From Nitrospira sp. (GTDB lineage Bacteria; Nitrospirota; Nitrospiria; Nitrospirales; Nitrospiraceae): 7,257 nt of DNA. The stretch covers positions 1-7,257 of the forward strand of contig JANYAJ010000004.1 of assembly GCA_025361385.1 (NCBI GenBank), read 5' to 3'. Below are positions 1 to 5,884 of the stretch, in pieces. Numbering within the stretch: the first letter of the stretch is position 1; each line of letters opens with the position of its first letter. Position numbers and translations under genes: made by a program. The notes beneath the pieces are model-generated. The model did no database searches. It was not told the DNA's origin and saw only the letters and a program-made list of their open reading frames with translations.

Positions 1-1
1 T

Positions 2-88
2 CCTCTTGGTTGGGTAGCGGACCTCATGAGTCTTGGGATCACGGGACCGTTCCATAACCATGAGGAATTTGCCCGGAGGGGAAACTGA
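2..88 (+). CDS. 3' end of an unidentified gene (partial)
   Basis: The frame starting at base 2 is open to a TGA at 86-88 and gives 28 residues that read like a normal protein tail, beginning PLGWVADLMSLGITG and ending EEFARRGN. Frame 1 also reaches a stop (TAA at 55-57), and frame 3 stops almost at once (TAG at 13-15). Residue composition makes frame 2 the better candidate. I do not recognise the family. In particular it does not look like the C terminus of a ChrB-type chromate resistance regulator as I remember it. The 105 bases to the next gene allow a separate transcript or a loose operon. The gene's beginning lies outside the window. Confidence 0.35.
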   Translation, partial: PLGWVADLMSLGITGPFHNHEEFARRGN

Positions 89-193
89 TCCAGCCGGAAT
101 GGAAATCGATCTCTGGGTCCGGTCGAAGGAACAAAACACGAACAACTTTCCTCCGTTCGAAACCTTTGTCCATCTCTGTTGGGATGAAGTGAC

Positions 194-883
194 ATGGAAG
201 TAGCTCATATGAGTCCGGCGGCGATGTTTGGCATTAGTTTCATAGTCTCCCTTCAGATGGCCCTCGCGGCGGTGGGCATTCAGGCAGAGCCCTCCGCTTC
301 CACGCAACAATGGGATTTAGATCATGAACAGCCCGGCGTCCTTCCGAGCGAATTCTCGATTGGAACACTTTTTGATGGGAGGCCAGCAGGCAATTGGCAG
401 GTCCTAGCAACCGAGCGTGCGAAGAGTCCCCCGCATGTGCTTGCCCAGCTCATGGCCAAGGGAGCGGAACATGCCTACAACGTGACGCTGGTCAAGGGAA
501 CCGTCGCCTCTGATCTGAATCTTCAAGTCTCGTTCTTGCCGATTCAGGGAAATGCAGATATGGGAGGCGGGCTGATTTGGCGGGCTGCCGATGATCGCAA
601 TTACTACCTAGCAAGAGCCAACCCGCTGGAACAAAACATTCGAGTGTATCGGGTTGTGAACGGTGTTCGACACCTGTTACAAAACTTCGACCAGACGATT
701 ACTGTGAAGCAATGGCACACATTGCGAGTCACCCATCAAGGCTGTCGCGTGAACATTTTCTATGACGACAAGCAGGTCTTGGACCTGTGCGAAGAGGCGT
801 TCCACACGGGCCAGATAGGGTTGTGGACTAAGTCGGATGCCGTCACCTACTTCGATGATCTCCGGTTAGAGCATTTGAAATGA
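194..883 (+). CDS. Exported ConA-like / DUF1080-type domain protein
   Basis: A 229-residue protein. Residues 10-31 form a hydrophobic N-terminal segment ending AVGIQA-EP, consistent with a signal peptide cleaved near A31, although the n-region has no lysine or arginine. The rest resembles the concanavalin A-like jelly-roll found in DUF1080 (3-keto-disaccharide hydrolase-like) proteins. It has an opening FSIGTLFDG (54-62), a strand GGGLIWRAADDRNYYLARAN (124-143) and a closing GQIGLWTKSDAVTYFDDL (206-223). These folds bind or process glycans in some relatives; no catalytic residues can be assigned here, so the activity is unknown. The start is uncertain. ATG 194 has only a weak GGGA (181-184). 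ATG 209 (residue 6) has GGAAG (196-200) eight bases upstream, and either start keeps the signal sequence. The TGA overlaps the ATG of chrA in ATGA (880-883), so translational coupling to the transporter is likely. Confidence 0.8.
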   Translation: MEVAHMSPAAMFGISFIVSLQMALAAVGIQAEPSASTQQWDLDHEQPGVLPSEFSIGTLFDGRPAGNWQVLATERAKSPPHVLAQLMAKGAEHAYNVTLVKGTVASDLNLQVSFLPIQGNADMGGGLIWRAADDRNYYLARANPLEQNIRVYRVVNGVRHLLQNFDQTITVKQWHTLRVTHQGCRVNIFYDDKQVLDLCEEAFHTGQIGLWTKSDAVTYFDDLRLEHLK

Positions 884-2229
884 ATACGCATGAGGCGACG
901 AAGTTGCCACAATCTGTGTCCTTCACTGAAGCCCTTCGCTTTTGGCTGAAGCTTGGTTTCATCAGCTTCGGGGGACCAGCCGGACAGATTTCGGTGATGT
1001 ACCAGGAACTGGTCGAACGAAAGCGGTGGATCTCCGAACGACGATTCCTCCATGCGCTCAACTACTGCATGCTCCTCCCTGGACCTGAAGCACAACAGTT
1101 GGCGACATACATCGGCTGGCTGCTGCATCGAACATGGGGTGGCATCGTCGCTGGCGGCTTGTTCGTCCTGCCGTCGCTCTTCATTCTCATTGGCCTGTCA
1201 TGGATCTACATGGCCTATGGCGATCTACCGGCCGTCGCAGGACTCTTCTACGGAATCAAGCCGGCGGTCACGGCGATTGTGATCTTTGCCGCATTTCGAA
1301 TCGGATCGAAGGCCTTGAAAAACCTCTGGCTCTGGGCGATTGCAGGAGCCTCGTTCGTCAGCATCTTTGCGTTGAGCGTTCCGTTTCCCGCCATCGTGCT
1401 GGCAGCAGGAATGCTCGGCTATATAGGCAGCCGCTGGCACCCTGAGCATTTCAGAATCGGGAGCGGTCATGGCGCCGCGGAGAAACGCCACGAGCCGGCT
1501 ATTATCGATGATCACACGCCCATTCCGAATCACGCTCGCTTTTCGTGGCCCTCCTTCTGGACGCATCTTGGAATTGGTATTGGGCTGTGGGCCGTGACGC
1601 TCGGAGGACTCATCGCAGTCTACGGCTGGAAACATCCATTGGGACAGATGGGTTGGTTCTTTACCAAAGCCCCCCTCCTCACATTCGGAGGCGCCTATGC
1701 CGTACTCCCCTATGTCTACCAAGGAGCAGTCGAACACTATCATTGGCTCACCCCGTTACAAATGATCGACGGGCTGGCGCTGGGAGAAACCACGCCGGGC
1801 CCCCTCATCATGGTGGTCACGTTCGTTGGGTTCGTCGGCGGCTGGACCACGGCCCTCTTCGGTCCCGATGCACTGCTATCGGCTGGCATCGTCGCGGCAA
1901 CCGTCGTGACGTTCTTCACCTTTCTGCCATCCTTTCTCTTCATCCTGATCGGCGGCCCAATTGTCGAATCCACCCATGGCGATCTGAAATTTACCGCCCC
2001 CCTCACCGGCATTACCGCTGCCGTGGTCGGCGTGATCCTGAACCTGGCGTTGTTTTTTGCCTATCATGTCCTGTGGCCGCAAGGTTTCACCGGCTCGTTC
2101 CAGTGGATATCGGCACTCATCGGCATTGCCGCGTTTGTGGCCCTCTATCGATACAAAGCCCCGATCATCCCAGTCGTCGGAGCCTGTGCTGCCACTGGAT
2201 TGGTACTGACACTCTTCAGACTCACCTAA
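880..2229 (+). CDS. chrA: Chromate transporter ChrA, two-domain (long-chain CHR) type
   Basis: A 449-residue polytopic inner-membrane protein of the CHR superfamily, whose characterised members expel chromate from the cytoplasm using the proton motive force. Both CHR halves are present. The N-terminal half carries FGGPAGQ (30-36), the WISERRFLHALNYC stretch (50-63) and MLLPGPEAQQLA (64-75). The C-terminal half carries LTFGGAYAVLPYV (267-279) and GLALGETTPGPLIMVV (298-313). About ten or more hydrophobic segments are visible, and the length is typical of bidomain ChrA (roughly 400-450 residues). The halves are joined by a hydrophilic linker (about 185-222) that is rich in histidine (H187, H190, H197, H204, H212, H218). 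The start is fixed by the ATGA overlap with the upstream exported-protein gene and the conserved domain spacing. No ChrB-type regulator is adjacent in this window; a two-component system follows 49 bases downstream. The family call is firm. The actual substrate is inferred. Confidence 0.95.
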   Translation: MNTHEATKLPQSVSFTEALRFWLKLGFISFGGPAGQISVMYQELVERKRWISERRFLHALNYCMLLPGPEAQQLATYIGWLLHRTWGGIVAGGLFVLPSLFILIGLSWIYMAYGDLPAVAGLFYGIKPAVTAIVIFAAFRIGSKALKNLWLWAIAGASFVSIFALSVPFPAIVLAAGMLGYIGSRWHPEHFRIGSGHGAAEKRHEPAIIDDHTPIPNHARFSWPSFWTHLGIGIGLWAVTLGGLIAVYGWKHPLGQMGWFFTKAPLLTFGGAYAVLPYVYQGAVEHYHWLTPLQMIDGLALGETTPGPLIMVVTFVGFVGGWTTALFGPDALLSAGIVAATVVTFFTFLPSFLFILIGGPIVESTHGDLKFTAPLTGITAAVVGVILNLALFFAYHVLWPQGFTGSFQWISALIGIAAFVALYRYKAPIIPVVGACAATGLVLTLFRLT

Positions 2230-2243
2230 CAAGCTCAATGCGG

Positions 2244-2273
2244 CTGACTCCCCCATCCCTGCTGTGCTAGGCT
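2244..2273 (+). promoter_or_regulatory. Possible sigma-70-type promoter for a near-leaderless histidine kinase mRNA
   Basis: In the short gap after chrA, CTGACT (2244-2249) matches four of six -35 positions. After 18 bases it is followed by TGCTAGGCT (2265-2273), an extended -10 (TG, one base, then TAGGCT) that keeps the critical first T, second A and last T. The -10 ends five bases before ATG 2279, which would place transcription initiation at or within a base or two of the start codon. That fits with the absence of a good Shine-Dalgarno there. This is inferred from pattern alone. Confidence 0.3.
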
Positions 2274-2278
2274 GCGCC

Positions 2279-3838
2279 ATGCCTGCCAGTTGGCTCAGCC
2301 GCCTCTCCATAGGCCAAAAACTTGCCGTGTCGTTTGGTCTGATCGTTATCTTATTGATCGGCAGCTTCTCCGCAACGCTCGTATATCTCTCACGCGTGAA
2401 TAGTTACGTCGACCGGCATCAGCGGATTACCATCCCGGGCGTCGTCACGGCATCGGAGATGCTCCGTAATCTCTTCGACATGCAGACCCATATGCACCAT
2501 CTCCTCGAACATCAGGACGCCGCAGCCCAAGCCCTCAGCCTGAAGACTATCGCGGACATCGAGCGCCGAACGCTCACCGCACTGGACATCTATCAAACGA
2601 ACCATGCCGCGCGAACACACCCCGTCTTGTATGGCATGTTGCAACAACATGGACGGGGCGACCTGGCTGACGAAGAAAGCCGCACGATCGTCGCCATTGC
2701 CGATGGTATGAGCGCTCTCCGCGCTCAGCGTGAAGACATCGAGACCGCCGCTGGCCGGCGCACGAAAAACCTCGCAGATACAGAATCCCTCTATGAACAG
2801 ACCGCGGCCAAGATCGCAGATGTCATCGCCTCGCTCATCGACATTCACCGCAAAATTGATGTAGAGATGAAAATCGAGGGAGATCGTCTCGTCGAGCAGG
2901 CGCGGCTCATTGTCTTCGGAGTGGTCGGCCTGCTGGGAATTCTCGTCCTGACGATATATCTCATGATGAAGCAGCTCGTGGCCAACCCTCTCAAACGCTT
3001 AGCCGCCACGGCAGATCGTGTCGCCCATCACGACCTCACCGCGCAGTTTGAGCCCTGGCCTACGCGGGATGAAGTCGGCATCCTGGCGCATTCTCTGACG
3101 TCTATGTTGGCGAATCTCCGCGAACGGGGCACCGCCCTCATGCGCAAGACCAAAGAACTCGAAGCCTTTACCTATTCCATTGCACACGATCTCAAGGGAC
3201 CTCTTCGCGAAATCGAAGGGTTCTCGTCGCTCTTGGAAAAGCGATTTCAAGAAGCCGGAGACCCGCAAGTCCGACACCACATCGACGTGATCCGTCGATC
3301 CGCCCTGCGCCTCACGCACATGATCGATGCCCTGCTCAAGTATTCACGACTGGAACAGCAGGACCTTCCGCGGAGCCGCTTCAATGTCCTGGAGATGATC
3401 AACGGCCTGCTCGTCGACCGACAGAGCCAACTCACCGGCCTTGCGCCTCGAATCACCGTCAATCTCCCTTTCGCCGATCTGTATGGTGAGCCGGTCAGCA
3501 TCCGGCAGGCTCTGGTCAATCTCCTCGACAATGCCATCAAGTTCTCCCGTCTCTCTCCGGCTCCGAGCATCAACATCGGGGGACAACAGGCGCCGACCGA
3601 ACGCATTCTCTGGATACAGGACAATGGAATCGGCTTCGACGCCGATCAAAGAGAGAAGCTCTTCGGCCTCTTCGAGCGGTTGCACAATGCCCAGGAGTAC
3701 GAAGGCACCGGCGTCGGGCTGGCCATCGTCAAGATGGTCGCAGATAAACACGGAGGCCGCGTCTGGGCGGAATCGTCGCCCGGCACAGGCAGTACATTTT
3801 TTCTGGCATTTCCAATTAACCAGGAAGCGATCAGCTAG
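2279..3838 (+). CDS. Membrane sensor histidine kinase (4HB-like sensor, HAMP, HisKA, HATPase)
   Basis: A 519-residue inner-membrane kinase. Membrane segment 1 is about 18-38. The periplasmic region (39-208) is helical and resembles the four-helix-bundle sensor of chemoreceptors. Membrane segment 2 is about 209-229, HAMP about 230-283. The HisKA dimerisation helix has phospho-acceptor H303 in SIAHDLKGPLR, close to the phytochrome-type HDLRAPL motif. The ATP-binding domain shows the N box (VNLLDNAIKF, N418), G1 box DNGIGFD (448-454), F box (LFGLFERLH) and G2 box GTGVGLAI (476-483). A histidine/methionine cluster at 68-78 (MQTHMHHLLEH) lies in the first periplasmic helix and could bind metal. 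ATG 2279 is preferred. GTG 2264 would add five residues but has no ribosome-binding site and overlaps the putative -10. The gene lies between chrA and an NtrC-type regulator, which is its likely phosphorylation partner. The signal sensed is unknown. Confidence 0.92.
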   Translation: MPASWLSRLSIGQKLAVSFGLIVILLIGSFSATLVYLSRVNSYVDRHQRITIPGVVTASEMLRNLFDMQTHMHHLLEHQDAAAQALSLKTIADIERRTLTALDIYQTNHAARTHPVLYGMLQQHGRGDLADEESRTIVAIADGMSALRAQREDIETAAGRRTKNLADTESLYEQTAAKIADVIASLIDIHRKIDVEMKIEGDRLVEQARLIVFGVVGLLGILVLTIYLMMKQLVANPLKRLAATADRVAHHDLTAQFEPWPTRDEVGILAHSLTSMLANLRERGTALMRKTKELEAFTYSIAHDLKGPLREIEGFSSLLEKRFQEAGDPQVRHHIDVIRRSALRLTHMIDALLKYSRLEQQDLPRSRFNVLEMINGLLVDRQSQLTGLAPRITVNLPFADLYGEPVSIRQALVNLLDNAIKFSRLSPAPSINIGGQQAPTERILWIQDNGIGFDADQREKLFGLFERLHNAQEYEGTGVGLAIVKMVADKHGGRVWAESSPGTGSTFFLAFPINQEAIS

Positions 3839-3847
3839 AATTGAGAC

Positions 3848-3882
3848 CTGACGGCTGAGAGCTGACCGCTGAAGGCTAAAGC
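3848..3882 (+). repeat. Tandem 7-bp repeat CTGANNG, four units plus one decayed unit
   Basis: The units are CTGACGG (3848-3854), CTGAGAG (3855-3861), CTGACCG (3862-3868), CTGAAGG (3869-3875) and a diverged CTAAAGC (3876-3882), exactly in register. The array fills most of the 45-base gap between the kinase stop and the regulator start. Because 7 is not a multiple of 3, the successive TGA triplets place stops in all three plus-strand frames. The GAAGG of the fourth unit (3871-3875) also lies eight bases before ATG 3884 and may serve as the ribosome-binding site. Confidence 0.8.
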
Positions 3883-3883
3883 A

Positions 3884-5230
3884 ATGCGCATACTCATCAT
3901 CGACGACGAAGAATACGTTCGTTTGGTACTCGAGCAGGCGCTCCGCGAGGAAGGCTGCGAGGTGACCGCCGTCACTCATGGGGCAGCGGGTATCGAGACG
4001 CTCCAGAGCAGCACCTTCGACTGTGTCATTACCGATCTTCGTATGCCTGGCCTCGATGGGCGAGCCGTGTTGAAGTGGGTTCGCGAACACCAACCGGACC
4101 TCGATGTTCTCATGCTGACCGGCCACGGCGACGTCAAAGACGCGGTCGAGGCGATCAAACAGGGAGCCTGGGATTTCTTAGTCAAGGACACGCCCTTCGA
4201 TGCCGCAGCGGTCAACGCCGCATTGGCCAGGCTGAAGACCGTACGCGCGCTCCGCAAAGAAAGTCTGGCGGCCCGCCATGGAGGCTTCACGCGGGATGTC
4301 ATCATCGAAGGACCAAGCCAGGCATGGCAGAAGCTCAAGGCCCAGATCGCGCAGGTCGCTCCATCCAACGCAGCGGTGCTTATTCAGGGAGAAACCGGTT
4401 CGGGCAAAGAAATCGCGGCGCGGTTACTCCACGATCTGAGTCGCCGGGCCGGCGGTCCGTTCATCGCCATTAACTGCGGTGCCGTCAGCCGTGAACTGTT
4501 GGAGAGCGAACTCTTCGGCCATGAAAAGGGCTCGTTTACCGGCGCGACCTCGGCAAAGCCAGGACTCCTTGCCGCCGCCGAAGGGGGTACACTCTTTCTG
4601 GATGAACTGGGCGAAATGCCGGGTCCGATGCAGGTGAGCCTATTGCGTTTCCTAGATCGTGGCGAATATCGCCCGGTCGGCAGCACGCGCACGCTCCAGG
4701 CCAACGTCCGTGTGATCGGAGCCACGAATCAAGACATCCAGGAGCTCGTCCACCAAGGCCGCTTCCGGGACGACCTGCTCTACCGCATCAACACCGTCAC
4801 GCTGCGCGTGCCCCCGCTCCGCGAACGGAAGGAGGACCTGCCAAAACTTGCCGAACATGTCCTCTCCACGTTGCGCATCCCGGGAGCCACAAAACGAACC
4901 CTCTTACCTGAGGCCGTGCAGACCCTGACTGCCCACAATTGGCCTGGAAATGTACGTGAACTGCGCAACGTGCTTGAAGGAATCGTGCTGATGAGCACCG
5001 GCGCTGGTGAGATCAGTCGTGAAGAAGTTCTTGGTCTGTTGCCGAAAACCCGAACCACGTTGCAGACGGGAGATCAATCCCACCTATCCCTGGACGAGAT
5101 CGAACGGCTCCACATCCAACGCGTCCTCGAAGCCAACGGCGGAAACAAAACCCAGGCGGCCAAGACCTTGGACATCGACTACAAAACGTTACTCACGAAA
5201 CTCAAACAATACACCCTGACATCTGACTGA
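3884..5230 (+). CDS. NtrC-family sigma-54-dependent response regulator
   Basis: A 448-residue cytoplasmic transcription activator in the usual three parts. The receiver (1-118) has acidic pocket D7/D8, phospho-acceptor D51 in VITDLRMPG, switch T79 (LTGHG) and K101. The AAA+ domain (about 140-365) has Walker A GETGSGKE (169-176), the sigma-54 contact loop GSFTGA (216-221), Walker B GGTLFLDE (234-241), sensor I GATNQD, arginine-finger candidates R295 and R301 in FRDDLLYRIN, and WPGNVREL (353-360) with sensor II R358. A Fis-type helix-turn-helix closes the protein (about 402-443, GGNKTQAAKTLDIDYKTLLTKL). Two departures from consensus stand out. The loop has S217 instead of alanine, with T219 retained. 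The conserved lysine is followed by DTP rather than P (KDTPF, 101-105). All ATPase residues are intact, so it should be active. It is probably phosphorylated by the kinase encoded immediately upstream. Its targets cannot be read from this window. Confidence 0.95.
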   Translation: MRILIIDDEEYVRLVLEQALREEGCEVTAVTHGAAGIETLQSSTFDCVITDLRMPGLDGRAVLKWVREHQPDLDVLMLTGHGDVKDAVEAIKQGAWDFLVKDTPFDAAAVNAALARLKTVRALRKESLAARHGGFTRDVIIEGPSQAWQKLKAQIAQVAPSNAAVLIQGETGSGKEIAARLLHDLSRRAGGPFIAINCGAVSRELLESELFGHEKGSFTGATSAKPGLLAAAEGGTLFLDELGEMPGPMQVSLLRFLDRGEYRPVGSTRTLQANVRVIGATNQDIQELVHQGRFRDDLLYRINTVTLRVPPLRERKEDLPKLAEHVLSTLRIPGATKRTLLPEAVQTLTAHNWPGNVRELRNVLEGIVLMSTGAGEISREEVLGLLPKTRTTLQTGDQSHLSLDEIERLHIQRVLEANGGNKTQAAKTLDIDYKTLLTKLKQYTLTSD

Positions 5231-5482
5231 GGTCATAGCTTCACACGGCCGCCTGACGCGCGGGCATGCCCAGCTTGATCCAGACAATGCCCACAGAATA
5301 GACGGATGCGGCCACTCCCCGATCGCCTCAGGCGTGCAGCAATCATCTGACGCAATGATTGATGAATGGGCTCCGGGCAGAGCCACTATTTGCAGAAATA
5401 TTTACAGCCGTGCATTGGGGAGTCACCTTGTGCTGATAATCCTCCCTTGATCGCAGGTCATGATTCGGGTCAGCAAACCACG
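5231..5482. other. Convergent intergenic region, 252 bases, no convincing gene
   Basis: This region lies between the ends of the plus-strand regulator gene and the minus-strand small-protein gene. I see no open frame with a ribosome-binding site and natural composition. It holds short dyads: GGGCATGCCC (5262-5271), GCCTCAGGC (5325-5333), a 7-bp inverted repeat at 5340-5361, a 5-bp GC stem at 5369-5384 and AAATATTT (5396-5403). None is followed by a U-rich run on either strand, so no standard intrinsic terminator can be assigned, although one or two of these hairpins may end transcription. Confidence 0.6.
5340..5361. repeat. Inverted repeat CAATCAT / ATGATTG
   Basis: CAATCAT (5340-5346) and its exact reverse complement ATGATTG (5355-5361) are separated by eight bases. 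The dyad sits 110 bases past the regulator stop. A second small stem (GGCTC 5369-5373 / GAGCC 5380-5384, six-base loop) follows. Either could be a factor-dependent terminator or an RNA-stabilising hairpin; there is no T-run to support an intrinsic terminator. Confidence 0.45.
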
Positions 5483-5797
5483 TTATTTGGACTTTTTCAT
5501 ATTCCCGATGAAGCCGGGCCCTGAGACTGACCCGTCGCCGTGAATTAGAAAGTCCACCTTCTCTCCTTTGGGGGTACAGTCGAGTAGAAGCTTGTCGTCT
5601 TTCACTTTGTAGGTACACGGAATGCTCTCACCCATCATGGTAAATGTGGCTTTACCTCCCGACTTGAGGTCCAGCGTAACCATGCCACCGGTATTCGTGT
5701 ACGTGCCTTCCATGGTCGAACCGCAGTTTCCAACCGCGGGGAGGATCACAAACAAGGCAGCCAACAGGATGATTTGAGGAAACATCACGTTCTTCAT
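5483..5797 (-). CDS. Small exported beta-rich protein, unknown function
   Basis: A 104-residue protein with an N-terminal signal sequence: MKNVMFPQ, then a hydrophobic stretch at about 8-22. The mature part (about 24-104) is rich in short alternating strands: GTYTNTGGMVTLDLKSGG, KATFTMMGESIPCTYKV, KLLLDCTPKGEKVDFLIHGDG. It has three cysteines, C25, C61 and C74; C61 and C74 could form a disulphide. C25 follows AVGN, a poor lipobox because asparagine precedes the cysteine, so a soluble periplasmic or secreted product is more likely than a lipoprotein. The start is ATG 5797, not the in-frame ATG 5809, because the codons after the latter form the Shine-Dalgarno. It lies 87 bases downstream of a lipoprotein gene on the same strand, with a palindrome between them. 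I do not recognise a named family; a small barrel-like fold is an inference. Confidence 0.8.
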   Translation of the reverse strand: MKNVMFPQIILLAALFVILPAVGNCGSTMEGTYTNTGGMVTLDLKSGGKATFTMMGESIPCTYKVKDDKLLLDCTPKGEKVDFLIHGDGSVSGPGFIGNMKKSK

Positions 5798-5801
5798 GCG
5801 G

Positions 5802-5807
5802 CCCTCC
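5802..5807 (-). promoter_or_regulatory. Ribosome-binding site GGAGGG that decides the small-protein start
   Basis: Read on the minus strand, ATGGAGGGCCGCATGAAG contains two in-frame ATGs. The GGAGGG lies four bases before the second ATG (5797). That makes the second ATG the natural initiation codon and gives a classical lysine-plus-hydrophobic signal peptide. Confidence 0.7.
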
Positions 5808-5832
5808 ATTCAATAAGTAAGCGACAGTCCAA

Positions 5833-5866
5833 GTTCTCGTGCACGAGAACAGATCGTGCACGTGCA
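5833..5866. promoter_or_regulatory. Perfect 18-bp palindrome plus related dyad (possible operator or 5' UTR hairpin)
   Basis: GTTCTCGTGCACGAGAAC (5833-5850) is a perfect palindrome. Its core CGTGCACG (5838-5845) recurs at 5855-5862, with centres 17 bp apart; the second copy overlaps another palindrome, TGCACGTGCA (5857-5866). The block lies 36 bases upstream of ATG 5797 and 34 bases past the lipoprotein stop. As DNA it looks like a binding site for a dimeric regulator. As RNA the first copy could form a 7-bp stem with a UGCA loop. There is no following U-run, so it is not a standard terminator. Confidence 0.5.
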
Positions 5867-5884
5867 TCATCAGAGAATCACTGA

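Noticed and set aside
2..88. Partial frame as the end of a chrB chromate-resistance gene
   Set aside because: The position next to chrA is suggestive, but the 28 residues do not resemble the ChrB C terminus I know; it is left unidentified.
713..724. TGGCAC...TTGC sigma-54-like motif
   Set aside because: It has a three-base spacer instead of five and lies inside the exported-protein coding sequence.
1545..2270. Plus-strand frame of 241 codons within chrA
   Set aside because: It is arginine-, proline- and histidine-rich shadow translation overlapping the conserved second CHR domain; no ribosome-binding site or domain.
2264..2278. GTG 2264 as the histidine kinase start
   Set aside because: It lacks a ribosome-binding site, adds only five residues (MLGCA) outside the usual N terminus, and overlaps the putative -10 element.
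3848..3882. Heptamer array as a CRISPR-type repeat
   Set aside because: Units are 7 bp, contiguous, and have no spacers.
3344..4126. Long minus-strand open frame (260 codons) across the kinase/regulator junction
   Set aside because: It is antisense to two strongly supported genes with intact catalytic motifs; it reads as a by-product of their codon use.
5369..5384. GGCTC/GAGCC hairpin as an intrinsic terminator of the regulator gene
   Set aside because: The stem is short and the downstream bases (ACTATTTGC) do not form a U-tract.
5833..5850. Palindrome as an intrinsic terminator of the lipoprotein gene
   Set aside because: Only two T residues follow on the minus strand, and the palindrome is perfect to its centre, which fits a protein-binding dyad better.
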